Part shown: one piece after another, positions 6,838 through 15,220 of the stretch | How the letters are laid out: the number at the start of each line of letters is the position of its first letter | Position numbering within the stretch: position 1 is the stretch's first letter | Source: Propionibacteriaceae bacterium UBA5174 | GTDB lineage: Bacteria; Actinomycetota; Actinomycetes; Propionibacteriales; Propionibacteriaceae | Assembly: GCA_002413345.1 (NCBI GenBank) | Contig: DHWU01000034.1 | Coordinates: 1-64,000, forward strand | DNA: 64,000 bases | Reading direction: 5' to 3' | Made by a program: the position numbers and the translations under genes | Notes under the pieces: generated by a model | Databases searched by the model: none | What the model was told of the DNA's origin: nothing | What the model saw: only the letters and a program-made list of their open reading frames with translations

Positions 6838-8988
6838 CTAGTGGCCCCCGAGCACGACAAGCTGTTGGGTGGCGCGAGTCATGGCGACATAGCGATCAAC
6901 GGCTCCGGCGACGTCATCGGTGAAGGCCACCGAATCGACCAAGATCACGAGATCGAACTCCAGGCCCTTCGCCTCCACCGGCGTGAGTGACTGCACCCGT
7001 TCACTAGGCGGAAAAGAGGGGTCACCGATCACGCAAGCGACGCCGCTGTCGTTCGCTGCGAGCCAGCGCTCAATCAGCTCAGGCAGCTCAGCCAGCGAGC
7101 CTGAACGCACCGGTGAACCACTGATCCGAACTGAGGTCGGCACGTTGGCGTCGGGCCGCACCGCCTTGATCACCGGCTCTGCTGCCTCCATCACCTCCCG
7201 GGGCGTGCGGTAGTTGATGTTCAACGTGGCCTCGCGGACCGACGAAAAGCCGAGCCTGCCCAAGCGCTGCTCCCACGACTCAGCAAAACCTGTTCGAGCC
7301 TGGGCGCGATCACCCACGATCGTGAAACTGCGCGACGGGCAGCGCCGCAGCAGCATCTGCCATTCAGCATCGGTGAGCTCTTGGGCCTCATCGACGATCA
7401 CATGCGCGAACGGCCCAGCTAGGGGATCCCGCTCAGCCGAAGGCAGCGCATCGTCGTGGATCAGATCCTCACGCACGCTTTGCCGGTTGAGTAGCGGCAT
7501 TGAGCCTTCGGGGTCATCGTCGGCATCGAGCAAGTTCTGCACGACCTGATCCATGTAGGCGCGATCCTCGGCGAGAATCGCACGTTCCTGCCGCCGCCGC
7601 AGCGACGATTTCGGATCGCCAAGGCGCGCCCGCATCGCGTCCAACAGGGGCAGATCCGCTGTTGTCCACTCCGAGCCTTCGGCACGCCTCAGCAGCCGTC
7701 GGTCCTCATCGCTGAGCCACGGCGCGCAGCGACGCAGATAGGCCGGCACCGCCCACAGATCGCTCACCAGATCAGCCGCGTGGAGAATCGGCCAGACTCG
7801 CTGAAAGGCGTCCCGAAATGCCTCGTTGGCCGCCAACGAGGCGCGCAACTCGTCGGCGCCAACCACACCCTGGTCAACTGCGCTGATGCCAATTTCGACG
7901 GCAATGTCGAGCAACGCGTTCCAGATGTCATCGCGCGCTTCGTTGTGTGGCGTCCCTTCATCGAGAGCCTCGAAGGCCTCAGCCCAATCTGCCTTCGTCA
8001 GGCGCACGTCGGTCCAGGGTGTCTCCACGACCATGGTCTTGGTTGGGCGCTCCTCATAGAGGTTCACCGCAGGTTCGACGGCGTCGAGCAACCGGGCTGC
8101 GGCCTTGAGCCGCGCGACCTGTGGCTGTTGTTCAAGACGGGCCCAGGTGCCCTCGGCCACCAAATCGGCCAACGTGCAACTGAGCACACCCTCTTCACCC
8201 AAGCCGGGCAGGACGTCGGCGACATAGCGTAGGTAATGGCGATGCGGCCCGACGAATAACAGCCCGCCGTGCGCCCCAGCAAGGCGGACGTCGGCGTAGA
8301 GCAGATAGGCCGCTCGGTGTAGAGCCACCACGGTCTTGCCGGTTCCCGGCCCCCCGTCAACCACGAGAGCGCCCGCAGAATCGGCCCGCACGATCGCGTC
8401 CTGATCGGCCTGAAGCGTGGCCAGCACGTCACGCATCTTCGGCGATCGGCTCACGCCGAGACTGGCAATGAACGCCGAGTCTTGGTCAAGGGCCAGCTCC
8501 TCGCCGCCGACTGAGGCGAACACCTCATCCCAATAGTCGACGATGCAACCCTCCTTCCACCGGTAGCGCCGACGACTCACCAAACCCATGGGGTGCGCGG
8601 CAGTCGCGGCGAAGAAGGGCTCAGCTGCGGGCGTACGCCAATCGACAATCAGCGGGTTGCCCGCCTGGCCCAAGACGCCGATCCGCCCGATGTAGACCAC
8701 CTCCGGCCCCGGAGCGACGATCCGACCCAGGCACACGTCCAGGCCGAAGCGCTGCAGGACGCCCAGCCGTCCCGACAGCCGGTGAATCTCCAGATCGCGA
8801 TCCATCGCACCGCGACCCCGTCCGCCAGGGGCTCGCCGCAGTTGCTCCAGCTGCGCCGTCAGCGATGCCTTCTGCTCATTGATCGTGGTAGCGATGAGCG
8901 CCAACTGCTGCTCGTCGCGCTCGATCAGCGCAGCGGTCGACTTGGCACCTAGGTGTGGCGGCAATGCGAACACCGCAGAATGAATCAC
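6838..8988 (-). CDS. HelD-type UvrD-like helicase (RNA polymerase recycling factor family)
   Basis: About 716 residues. I place the start at the GTG at 8988 because AGGAGG (8995-9000) is then 6 bp upstream; an in-frame TTG at 9015 would give 725. The N-terminal ~60 residues are a charged coiled-coil (ERDEQQLALIATTINEQ), as in the arm HelD inserts into RNA polymerase. Walker A GGPGTGKT lies near residue 211, Walker B DEAQE near 531, and a C-terminal superfamily I motor follows (LNINYRTP, VEAKGLEFDLVILVD, VAMTRATQQL). HelD proteins use ATP to strip stalled or post-termination polymerase from nucleic acids, and actinobacterial members can confer rifampicin tolerance. Length and architecture fit the actinobacterial class. 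A general UvrD-like repair helicase is a less likely alternative. Confidence 0.85.
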   Translation of the reverse strand: MIHSAVFALPPHLGAKSTAALIERDEQQLALIATTINEQKASLTAQLEQLRRAPGGRGRGAMDRDLEIHRLSGRLGVLQRFGLDVCLGRIVAPGPEVVYIGRIGVLGQAGNPLIVDWRTPAAEPFFAATAAHPMGLVSRRRYRWKEGCIVDYWDEVFASVGGEELALDQDSAFIASLGVSRSPKMRDVLATLQADQDAIVRADSAGALVVDGGPGTGKTVVALHRAAYLLYADVRLAGAHGGLLFVGPHRHYLRYVADVLPGLGEEGVLSCTLADLVAEGTWARLEQQPQVARLKAAARLLDAVEPAVNLYEERPTKTMVVETPWTDVRLTKADWAEAFEALDEGTPHNEARDDIWNALLDIAVEIGISAVDQGVVGADELRASLAANEAFRDAFQRVWPILHAADLVSDLWAVPAYLRRCAPWLSDEDRRLLRRAEGSEWTTADLPLLDAMRARLGDPKSSLRRRQERAILAEDRAYMDQVVQNLLDADDDPEGSMPLLNRQSVREDLIHDDALPSAERDPLAGPFAHVIVDEAQELTDAEWQMLLRRCPSRSFTIVGDRAQARTGFAESWEQRLGRLGFSSVREATLNINYRTPREVMEAAEPVIKAVRPDANVPTSVRISGSPVRSGSLAELPELIERWLAANDSGVACVIGDPSFPPSERVQSLTPVEAKGLEFDLVILVDSVAFTDDVAGAVDRYVAMTRATQQLVVLGGH

Positions 8989-9015
8989 CAGCATCCTCCT
9001 CACGAACTTCAACAA

Positions 9016-9356
9016 CGCACCTTGTCAATGGCACCTAGCCAGCGTTGTGCGGCCTCGAGTATGCGACAGGAGGGGGGCCTTGCGGCAAGCCCCCGGTGAC
9101 GATATAGATTGGAATTGGAAACAGGCGACTATTCGGTCCTTCACTTCGATGAGGACGCGCGGCTTTGCCCCACTCGCGGCTAGCCCTTCGGCCCGAAAAT
9201 CCCACACCGCGTCACAACAGACGCACAACCCGCCCACCTCAACACGGGCCCACATCGGGGCGCCGCCATTCGAGCGAGCCATCGCGTCATCGGGCACTCA
9301 TCGGGGACGGTTCCCATGAGCTGCTCGCAGGAACCGTCCCCATTCCAGTTCGCGGC
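9016..9356. other. Intergenic region with two hairpins
   Basis: No convincing gene. A G/C hairpin lies at 9072-9094 (GGGGG / CCTTG-CGG-CAAG / CCCCC). A perfect 12-bp inverted repeat, GGGGACGGTTCC and GGAACCGTCCCC (9303-9314 and 9330-9341), sits just beyond the 3' end of the leftward esterase gene, where it could end transcription, although there is no T-tract. The same 12-mer recurs at 42975-42986. Confidence 0.5.
9303..9341. repeat. Perfect 12-bp inverted repeat GGGGACGGTTCC
   Basis: Arms at 9303-9314 and 9330-9341, 15-nt loop. It may act as a terminator for the leftward esterase gene or be a REP-like mobile repeat; the shared 12-mer at 42975 favours the second reading. Confidence 0.55.
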
Positions 9357-10088
9357 TCAACCCACCCGGAGGGCTCCTTCGGCAGCGATGACCTTGGCCA
9401 GATCCTGAGCGCGACTCCACATGGGCCAGTGCCCAGTTGGGAGATCAACCACGTCGAGGTGCTCAAGCTTCGCAACTTCGGCGAACATCGGATGCCCGGC
9501 GTTGGCCAACTCCATCAGCTGTGCGCTGGGAAGCGAGCAGCACACCACCGTGGTTGGCACCTGCAGACGCGCATCGTTGGTGAGTTCGACTGCCTGGCGA
9601 AGCACCGCACCAGGCTCCGGGACGGCCCGCGCCCCGAAGCGCTCAAGCACCTCTGCGCTCAAGCCTTCGAGACTGGCCTGCTGCGAGAGCGCATCGAAGG
9701 GAGGCAGCGGCAGATCGTCCATGTCAGCAGGCAGGTCGGGAGCGAAGACGGTTCCCGGCGAGACCGGTCCGCTATCAACCCAGATCACCCGTTCGACGAG
9801 TTCGGGACGCCGATCAAGCACCAGGCTTACCGGCGCATTTGCTCCGCTGTGAGCCACGATCACAACCGGCTGGCTTTCGGCAGCGGCAGCCTGTTCGATC
9901 GCCACCGCCTGGTCGTCGAGGGTGCGGGACGCCCGGTCGGGGTCGTCGGCATCGAGGCCGGGAAGGGTCAGGGCGATGGCTCGCCGTCCGGCGGCAGTCA
10001 GGTGTTCTGCCACGTCGTCCCACGCCCAGGCCCCTAGCCAGTGGCCGGCGATCAAGAGGATGGAAGGTTGGCTCGAATCCGTCGTCAT
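9357..10088 (-). CDS. Alpha/beta-hydrolase (esterase-like)
   Basis: A 243-residue cytoplasmic protein from the ATG at 10088. It has the strand and oxyanion loop LLIAGHWLGAWAWD near residue 10, the nucleophile motif AHSGAN near residue 80, and the histidine candidate in DLPTGHWPMWS near residue 220. The HWLGAW start and HSGAN elbow are typical of the small esterases related to plant hydroxynitrile lyases and methylesterases. The gene is divergent from the WYL regulator at 10162, with 73 bp between start codons and direct TGTGTCA repeats there, so the regulator probably controls it. Substrate unknown. Confidence 0.85.
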   Translation of the reverse strand: MTTDSSQPSILLIAGHWLGAWAWDDVAEHLTAAGRRAIALTLPGLDADDPDRASRTLDDQAVAIEQAAAAESQPVVIVAHSGANAPVSLVLDRRPELVERVIWVDSGPVSPGTVFAPDLPADMDDLPLPPFDALSQQASLEGLSAEVLERFGARAVPEPGAVLRQAVELTNDARLQVPTTVVCCSLPSAQLMELANAGHPMFAEVAKLEHLDVVDLPTGHWPMWSRAQDLAKVIAAEGALRVG

Positions 10089-10120
10089 ACCGCAATGTTC
10101 CCCTGCCCCCAGGACAACTG

Positions 10121-10139
10121 TGTGTCACCATTTGTGTCA
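10121..10139. promoter_or_regulatory. Candidate operator: two direct TGTGTCA repeats
   Basis: TGTGTCA occurs at 10121-10127 and 10133-10139, 12 bp apart (about one helical turn), in the divergent region between the esterase and the WYL regulator. This spacing suits two protomers on one face of the DNA. Confidence 0.4.
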
Positions 10140-10161
10140 TGATTTGCCACCGGGTGGAGAA

Positions 10162-10860
10162 GTGAAGCGCACCGAGCGGTTGCACGCACTGACGGAGATG
10201 CTGCGTCGCTCCGGCACCCGCGGACGCACCGCTGAACGACTGGCCGCGGAGTTCGGCATCTCGGTACGAACCGTCAAGAGAGACCTCGCCGCCCTCGAGA
10301 GCAGCGGCGCCCCCATCTGGTCACGCCCCGGGCCGGGCGGTGGGTATGGCCTGGCCGCCGGGGCAAATCTGCCACCAATCAGCCTCAGCCCCGCCCAAGC
10401 CGTGGCGTTGCTCACCGCCGTCGCTGCCGTCCCCGACGCCCCCTTTGCCGACCTCGCCTCAGCCGGAGTCAAGAAGATCCTGGACGTCCTCGACCCCAAG
10501 ACCCGCGCTAGAGCCGACGAACTCGCCGGTCGCGTCTGGGTGAACAACCCATCGCCGCCGGTTCGCGCAATCAGATCGGCCTTGGAAGAGGCGATGGCCA
10601 CCCAACGCGTCGTACGCATCCGGTACAGCTCCAGTGAGGACAGCGTGACAACCCGAGACGTTGAGCCGATCCTGTTCGGCTCCACAAACGGCCATTGGTA
10701 CCTGATCGGCTGGTGCCGGCTGCGCAACGCGATCCGCTGGTTCCGTCTGAGCCGAATCGAGCATGCGGCAGTGACCAAGACTCCCTGCGATGGCCACGGC
10801 ATTGAAGAGGTGGGCATTCCCCCAGCGACGGCGAGGTCGGTGCGGGGCAACAGCGAGTGA
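10162..10860 (+). CDS. YafY-type HTH/WYL-domain transcriptional regulator
   Basis: A 232-residue protein. The GTG at 10162 is preceded by GGTGGAG and starts exactly at the HTH (VKRTERLHALTEMLRRSG); the upstream in-frame extension is antisense to the esterase gene. Residues 1-60 are a winged helix (TAERLAAEFGISVRTVKRDL). The C-terminal half carries a WYL domain (RVVRIRYSS, then HWYLIGWCRLR and RWFRLSRI). WYL domains sense small or nucleotide-like ligands. Divergent orientation to the esterase suggests local control and autoregulation. Confidence 0.88.
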   Translation: MKRTERLHALTEMLRRSGTRGRTAERLAAEFGISVRTVKRDLAALESSGAPIWSRPGPGGGYGLAAGANLPPISLSPAQAVALLTAVAAVPDAPFADLASAGVKKILDVLDPKTRARADELAGRVWVNNPSPPVRAIRSALEEAMATQRVVRIRYSSSEDSVTTRDVEPILFGSTNGHWYLIGWCRLRNAIRWFRLSRIEHAAVTKTPCDGHGIEEVGIPPATARSVRGNSE

Positions 10861-10935
10861 GGCAGCCGCAGCTTGGTTCGATGATCCTCAGCCGGGCCCG
10901 TCGATTTCAGCCAGCCCTGGGGCTAGCCGAGGTAG

Positions 10936-11026
10936 CGTAGAAGGCGAGCAAGACTTCTTCTCCCCTCGGGTGAGAGATGTTGGCCCCCGGTGTAGCTGCG
11001 GCAGCCGGGGGTTGCTTCTTTCTACG
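10936..11026. ncRNA. Candidate structured RNA (possibly DUF3800-associated)
   Basis: The ~91-nt segment closes on itself by nested pairing: CGTAGAA (10936-10942) with TTCTACG (11020-11026), AGCAA (10947-10951) with TTGCT (11012-11016), and CCCCCGG (10984-10990) with CCGGGGG (11005-11011). A smaller hairpin lies at about 10958-10976 (TTCTC with GAGAG). The strand cannot be decided. It sits at the 3' end of a gene remnant that resembles DUF3800, a family several structured RNA motifs have been linked to; that link is from memory. A strong simple terminator for the WYL gene is the fallback, because the inner stem is followed by a T-rich run on the plus strand. Confidence 0.5.
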
Positions 11027-11389
11027 GCAGAATCGTGCAGATGGCACTAATGCGATCAAACAGATCGCGACGGCGACCAGCGATTTCTTGGCGGTAGGCG
11101 CTACAAACGAGGTCTGGAATCCACAGCAGACTCTCGTCTCTCGGCGATATCTGGAACAGCCGGGTACGCGTCGACACCAGCCCGTCCTTGATTGCTGAAT
11201 CCTTCGTACGCGCGTCCAAGTTGGTCATTCGCGCGGTGAGTCGCTTCTCCAAGACGAAGAGCTCGACGGGCTCGAGCACCACACCATTGAGGTGGCCCAA
11301 CAGCGCTTTCAAGCACGCTGATCTGGCCCGTTCGCCGTCGTGGTCGTCCGCCTGGCCGTCGATTTCCCGGTCAACGGCCAGCTGTCGGG
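11022..11389 (-). pseudogene. 5'-truncated gene remnant, DUF3800-like C-terminus
   Basis: An open minus-strand frame reads ~120 residues ending at a TAG at 11022. It has no proper start and runs upstream into the 3' end of the response-regulator gene. The end reads DESLLWIPDLVCSAYRQEIAG, which resembles the 'pLLqiADlvagA' C-terminal motif of DUF3800 proteins. The N-terminal two-thirds of such a protein are missing. Internal TTG or ATG codons could start a ~96-residue product, but nothing supports translation. Confidence 0.45.
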
Positions 11390-12073
11390 CTACCGAAGGC
11401 CAAGCTCTTGAGCTCGGGTGACCGCCCGAGTGCGATCAGAAACCTCGAGTTTCGCAAAGAGATTCAACAAATGTGTTTTCACCGTCGCCTCGCCGATCAT
11501 CAACCGCCGCGCAATCTGTCGGTTGGAGCACCCCTCCGCCACCAGGGCTAACACCTCATGCTCACGCGGACTCAAAAACCCAGGTTGAGTCTCGGGTGCA
11601 GGCTCTGATTTGCCGCCCGAGCGGGCCCGAGCCACCAGCCGGGTGGCCACCGACGGCGAAAGTGCGGCAGTGCCTTCCGCAGCAGCGAGCACCCCGGCCA
11701 CGATTTCCTCTGGGGGTGAGGCCTTCAACAGATAGCCACTCGCGCCGGCTTCAATGGCTGCAAGCAGATACTCGTCACTCTCATAAGTGGTCAGCACCAG
11801 CACCCGAACCGCCGGATTGGCATCAGTGATTCGCCGAGTGGCCGCAACCCCGTCGGTTCCTGGCATTCGCAGATCCATCAAGACCACGTCCACGCCCAAC
11901 TCAGCAGCAAGGTGCACCGCCTCGTCACCGTCGCAAGCTTGACCCACCACATTCATCGTGGGCTCCTCTCCCAGGAGCCCAACCAACCCAGCGCGCACCA
12001 CCGGGTGATCGTCAACGACCAGCACCCGCACCGGGGGTCGGCGCGAGGTTGGCGAGATTTCCGTGGCAGTCAT
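11390..12073 (-). CDS. NarL/LuxR-family response regulator
   Basis: A 227-residue protein starting at the ATG at 12073; the longer upstream frame overlaps the kinase gene. The receiver domain begins VRVLVVDDHPVV, the phospho-acceptor Asp is in VVLMDLRMPG, and the C-terminal LuxR HTH reads LSPREHEVLALVAEG then NRQIARRL. It follows the kinase gene by 10 bp and is the last gene of the ABC/two-component operon. A TAGGGT (12081-12086) that includes the kinase stop codon lies 7 bp before the ATG, so it may also be transcribed alone as a leaderless mRNA. It probably controls its linked ABC transporter. Confidence 0.92.
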   Translation of the reverse strand: MTATEISPTSRRPPVRVLVVDDHPVVRAGLVGLLGEEPTMNVVGQACDGDEAVHLAAELGVDVVLMDLRMPGTDGVAATRRITDANPAVRVLVLTTYESDEYLLAAIEAGASGYLLKASPPEEIVAGVLAAAEGTAALSPSVATRLVARARSGGKSEPAPETQPGFLSPREHEVLALVAEGCSNRQIARRLMIGEATVKTHLLNLFAKLEVSDRTRAVTRAQELGLR

Positions 12074-12080
12074 CAAAGTC

Positions 12081-12086
12081 ACCCTA
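12081..12086 (-). promoter_or_regulatory. -10 element, leaderless start of 12073
   Basis: TAGGGT, 7 bp before the ATG; overlaps the stop codon of the kinase gene. Confidence 0.45.
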
Positions 12087-13265
12087 ACCAACGCTGTCGA
12101 TCTGGGACGTGGGCAGGCTGACCCGCACGATAGTTCCGGGGTTGGCGTCCTCAACTTTGAAAGCTCCCCCGGCCAAGCCGACCCGCTCAATCATGTTCCT
12201 GAGGCCGTGGCCGTGCCCTGGGCCAGGCTTTTCAGCCGCCTCGCGTCCAATGCCATCGTCGGCAATGGTCAAGTTGGCGCCTTGGGGCGTAGCTGTCAGT
12301 TCGATGCGGACGTGGCGCGCCTGGGCATGGTTGCGGACGTTGGCAAGCGATTCCTGGGCGCAACGGAGTAACACCACCCCGGTCTCAGTGGTCAACGGCT
12401 CGGCCAAATCAGTGGCCACGGTGACCGTGAGCGAGGTCTCACGTTGAAAGTCTGCGGCCAAGCGCCGAATGGTGGCAGCTAGATCTGCGGTGTCAGTGGG
12501 CGACTCGCCACTAACCAGTGCCCGCGCATCGGCGAGGGCGGCGACCGCCAGGTTCTCGATCACCGCAAACTGCTCGGCTACGTCAACCTCAGCGCCACTG
12601 CGACGCACCCGCTGGGTGGCCATCACAATGCCAGTGAGATTCTGGGTGATGGTGTCGTGAATCTCGCGGGCCAACCGGGCGCGCTCAGTCTGCTGACCTG
12701 CCTGCCACTCCAACTCCCGCGCTGATTCCTGAGTGGCCTGAAGCCGGGCGATCAGCTCCGCTCGCTCTTTAGCCAGCTTGATCCAATGGCTGATCCAACT
12801 GCCAATGGCAATGGCGAAGGTGAGCGAGAGTGCCGCCGTGCCCAGGGCCACCGCCCACCCGGTGACAGGTGCCGAGCCAACCCCAACTCCGGCAGCCACG
12901 AACACTGAGCCCAGTACTGACTGTCGAAAGGTTTTGGCGCACACCCACACCAGTGGATAAGCGATGAACTGGAATACCGCAGCCATCGGAGTGCCAAAGC
13001 AGGCGATCCCCAGCATCACCCCAAGCCAGGCAGTGAACCCCATAGTGAGGCCTAACGACGCCTGCTCGGCGAACACCCATCGGCCAAGGATCAGCTGCGC
13101 CAGCACAACCCCGGCCAATGCGGCGGTGGTGATCCAGGCGGTGTCTGGTGCACTGCCCCAGGCCAGGGCGCTGGTGCCGATGGACACCAGCATCGTCGCC
13201 GCCGAATACCAGGCAAGATGCCTCGGACGGGTTGGCGACCCGCGCTGAATCGTCCCCTCGCTCAT
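12084..13265 (-). CDS. Sensor histidine kinase (HisKA_3 type)
   Basis: A 393-residue protein. The ATG at 13265 overlaps the permease stop (ATGA), so I prefer it to the far longer frame reaching 13640. The N-terminal ~150 residues have about five or six membrane segments with no large extracellular domain, suggesting an intramembrane-sensing kinase. The dimerisation/phosphoacceptor helix reads LAREIHDTITQNL near residue 203. The ATPase domain has the N-box (CAQESLANVRNHAQA), IADDGIG and GHGLRNMIERV. The partner is the response regulator at 11390. The arrangement with an ABC-2 exporter upstream resembles LiaRS- or DesKR-like envelope-stress modules. Confidence 0.92.
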   Translation of the reverse strand: MSEGTIQRGSPTRPRHLAWYSAATMLVSIGTSALAWGSAPDTAWITTAALAGVVLAQLILGRWVFAEQASLGLTMGFTAWLGVMLGIACFGTPMAAVFQFIAYPLVWVCAKTFRQSVLGSVFVAAGVGVGSAPVTGWAVALGTAALSLTFAIAIGSWISHWIKLAKERAELIARLQATQESARELEWQAGQQTERARLAREIHDTITQNLTGIVMATQRVRRSGAEVDVAEQFAVIENLAVAALADARALVSGESPTDTADLAATIRRLAADFQRETSLTVTVATDLAEPLTTETGVVLLRCAQESLANVRNHAQARHVRIELTATPQGANLTIADDGIGREAAEKPGPGHGHGLRNMIERVGLAGGAFKVEDANPGTIVRVSLPTSQIDSVG

Positions 13266-14122
13266 GCGTTGCGCCGAACCCACCGGAAGGTGAACCGCGC
13301 CACGAGTGCCCCGGCCACCAGCCAAGCGGCCATCACCAATGCCACCGCAGGCAGGTTCCAACTCCCACCACTTTCCACTGCTGCGAACCCGTCGGGAAGA
13401 AAGACTGAACGCATTCCCTGCGCCAGCCAGGCGAGCGGGAAGAAGCCCGCAACGGCCTGCACTGCAGCGGGAAGCTGGAAGTTGGGGATGTACACCCCGG
13501 AAAGAAACTGCAGCACCAGCACGATCGGGATCACCACTGCTGAGGCGGATCGCGAAGAGCGCGGCACCGCCGACAGTGCGATGCCGAGCATCGCCGAAGC
13601 CATCAGTCCGCCGAAAAACACCCAGGTGAAGCGAAGCCAAAGTTGGGGGTCAGTGGGCAGCTCAGCACCAAAGCCGAACCGAGCGACCGCCAGCAACACC
13701 ACCAGCTGCCCCACCGCAGTGACCAGCACCTGGCCCAGCTTTCCGGCCAGGTAAGTGATCGGGCTCATCGGGGTGGCCGCAAGCAGCTTGAGTCGGCCAC
13801 CGTGCTTGTCGTGGGCGATGTCGATAGCCAGATTCTGCAGCCCCGAAAGCAGCATTCCGGCCGCCACCAAACCCGGCAGATAGTAGGTAGCCATCGAAAT
13901 CACCGGCTGGCCAGCAACTGGCGGCTCACCCAAAGCGGTGGACGGGCTGATCTCACCACTGAAGATTACGGCGAACAGCGAGTACATGAGCACCGGAAAC
14001 AGGAAGGTGAAGAACACCGTGTCGCCTTGGCGGGCATAACCGCGCAGTTCGTAGCCGATCCGTCCCGGAATCAGCCGATAGGGCCAGAGCGGATTCTTCA
14101 ATGTGAGCTGAGCGGTAGTCAT
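13262..14122 (-). CDS. ABC-2 type transporter permease
   Basis: A 286-residue membrane protein with six predicted helices and the ABC-2 layout: an N-terminal cytoplasmic segment, TM1 (VFFTFLFPVLMYSLFAVIF), TM2-TM5, and a last helix near the C-terminus. The start overlaps the ATPase stop by 4 bp and the stop overlaps the kinase start by 4 bp, so all are translationally coupled. With the ATPase it should form an exporter, perhaps for a drug, lipid or peptide; the substrate cannot be told. Confidence 0.9.
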   Translation of the reverse strand: MTTAQLTLKNPLWPYRLIPGRIGYELRGYARQGDTVFFTFLFPVLMYSLFAVIFSGEISPSTALGEPPVAGQPVISMATYYLPGLVAAGMLLSGLQNLAIDIAHDKHGGRLKLLAATPMSPITYLAGKLGQVLVTAVGQLVVLLAVARFGFGAELPTDPQLWLRFTWVFFGGLMASAMLGIALSAVPRSSRSASAVVIPIVLVLQFLSGVYIPNFQLPAAVQAVAGFFPLAWLAQGMRSVFLPDGFAAVESGGSWNLPAVALVMAAWLVAGALVARFTFRWVRRNA

Positions 14123-15078
14123 GCCGTCGCCTCCAAGAGGGGTTCGTTTGGTTCGACACTGGCGGTTTGGTTGGGATTGGCGGTTTGGTTGGGATTGGCG
14201 CCGCTGCTGGCAACTTTCGCGTTGCCGGTCCGATTCAGCAGGCTGAGATAGACGTCCTCCAAGTTTGGCCGCCGGATCTGCAGGTGGTGAGGCTCACCGC
14301 CTGCCTGATCGCGAAGTGCAGCCACCAACTTCGCTGGTTCGTCGGTACGCCGCTCATGGCTGCCGTATTCATCGGTCCAGGTGACCACTGGGGTTCGGCT
14401 CGCAGCTCCCCCGATGGTTGCTGGCGGGCCCAGTTCACGCAGACTTCCCGCAACGATGATGCCCACTCGGTCAGCCAGCTGTTCGGCCTCGTCAAGGTAG
14501 TGGGTAGTGAGCACGATCGTGGTGCCCGAACTGGCCAGCGAGCGGATCAGCGTCCAAAACTCACGCCGAGCCTCTGGATCAAAACCGGTTGTCGGCTCGT
14601 CCAAGAACAGCAATTCCGGACGCCCGACGATGGCCAGAGCAACATCGAGGCGGCGCCGTTGTCCGCCCGAAAGAGTGCCGATGCGCGAACTGGCTTTCGG
14701 GCCCAACCCAACAAGATCGATGACCTCACTTACCCGACGTGCCTGCGGGTAGTAGCGGGCTTGTTCGCTGAGTTGTTCCCGAACGGTGAAGGAATGCATC
14801 GCCTCGCGCTCGGGCAGGTCCTGAAGCACGATGCCTAAACGAGAGCGCCAAACCCGGTCGCCGTGTTCGGGATCTACCCCAAGCACCTCAACCTCACCGC
14901 CACTGCGGTGTCGGAAGCCCTCCAACATCTCCACAGTGGTCGATTTGCCAGCACCATTGGGCCCGAGAAGGGCAAAAGTCTCGCCCTGTTCAATCTCTAG
15001 ATCCAAGGTCTTGACGACCTCCAGATCGCCATAGCGCTTCTGCAATCCTTTGGTTCGCAAGGCCGGACTTGGTGTCAT
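14119..15078 (-). CDS. ABC transporter ATPase (drug/lipid exporter type)
   Basis: A 319-residue protein from the ATG at 15078 (MTPSPALRTKG); the ten codons before it are unlikely to be used. It has Walker A GPNGAGKST, Q-loop VLQD, signature LSGGQRRRLD, Walker B LLFLDEPTTG and an H-loop (LTTHYLDEAEQ). The C-terminal ~80 residues match the DUF4162-like extension of CcmA/DrrA-type ATPases (RRPNLEDVYLSLLNRTG). The tail contains NPNQTA repeated, encoded by an 18-bp tandem repeat at about 14160-14195. It is the first gene of the four-gene operon. Confidence 0.93.
   Translation of the reverse strand: MTPSPALRTKGLQKRYGDLEVVKTLDLEIEQGETFALLGPNGAGKSTTVEMLEGFRHRSGGEVEVLGVDPEHGDRVWRSRLGIVLQDLPEREAMHSFTVREQLSEQARYYPQARRVSEVIDLVGLGPKASSRIGTLSGGQRRRLDVALAIVGRPELLFLDEPTTGFDPEARREFWTLIRSLASSGTTIVLTTHYLDEAEQLADRVGIIVAGSLRELGPPATIGGAASRTPVVTWTDEYGSHERRTDEPAKLVAALRDQAGGEPHHLQIRRPNLEDVYLSLLNRTGNAKVASSGANPNQTANPNQTASVEPNEPLLEATA
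14160..14195. repeat. 18-bp tandem repeat within the ATPase 3' end
   Basis: Two full copies of a unit reading TGGCGGTTTGGTTGGGAT, followed by a partial third. It encodes NPNQTA repeats beyond the folded ATPase domain, so copy number may vary between strains. Confidence 0.8.
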
Positions 15079-15220
15079 AGCTTCAGCCTGCCCAGCCGCA
15101 GACCTCACCGGTATCCGCCTTTCGGTGGAGGCGCGGTGGAGGTGCGGTGGAGCAGCGAGCGTGCCGGTGGCTCTGCGTGCGGCGGCTCTGCGGGCGCGGT
15201 GGCTCTGCGGGTGCGGTGCC

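Noticed and set aside
9025..9297. 90-codon minus-strand frame between the helicase and esterase genes
   Set aside because: No Shine-Dalgarno or -10 element, composition not protein-like, and it overlaps a G/C hairpin.
9165..10037. 290-codon plus-strand open frame
   Set aside because: Antisense to the esterase gene, whose catalytic motifs are clear; the frame begins in non-coding DNA.
10984..11020. Simple rho-independent terminator only
   Set aside because: A terminator stem with T-rich tail is present, but additional outer stems (10936-10951 with 11012-11026) make a plain terminator an incomplete explanation, so it is listed as an RNA candidate.
12084..13640. Long form of the sensor kinase reaching 13640
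   Set aside because: The extra 125 codons lie antisense-like over the permease gene; the ATG at 13265 overlaps the permease stop and begins at the first membrane segments.
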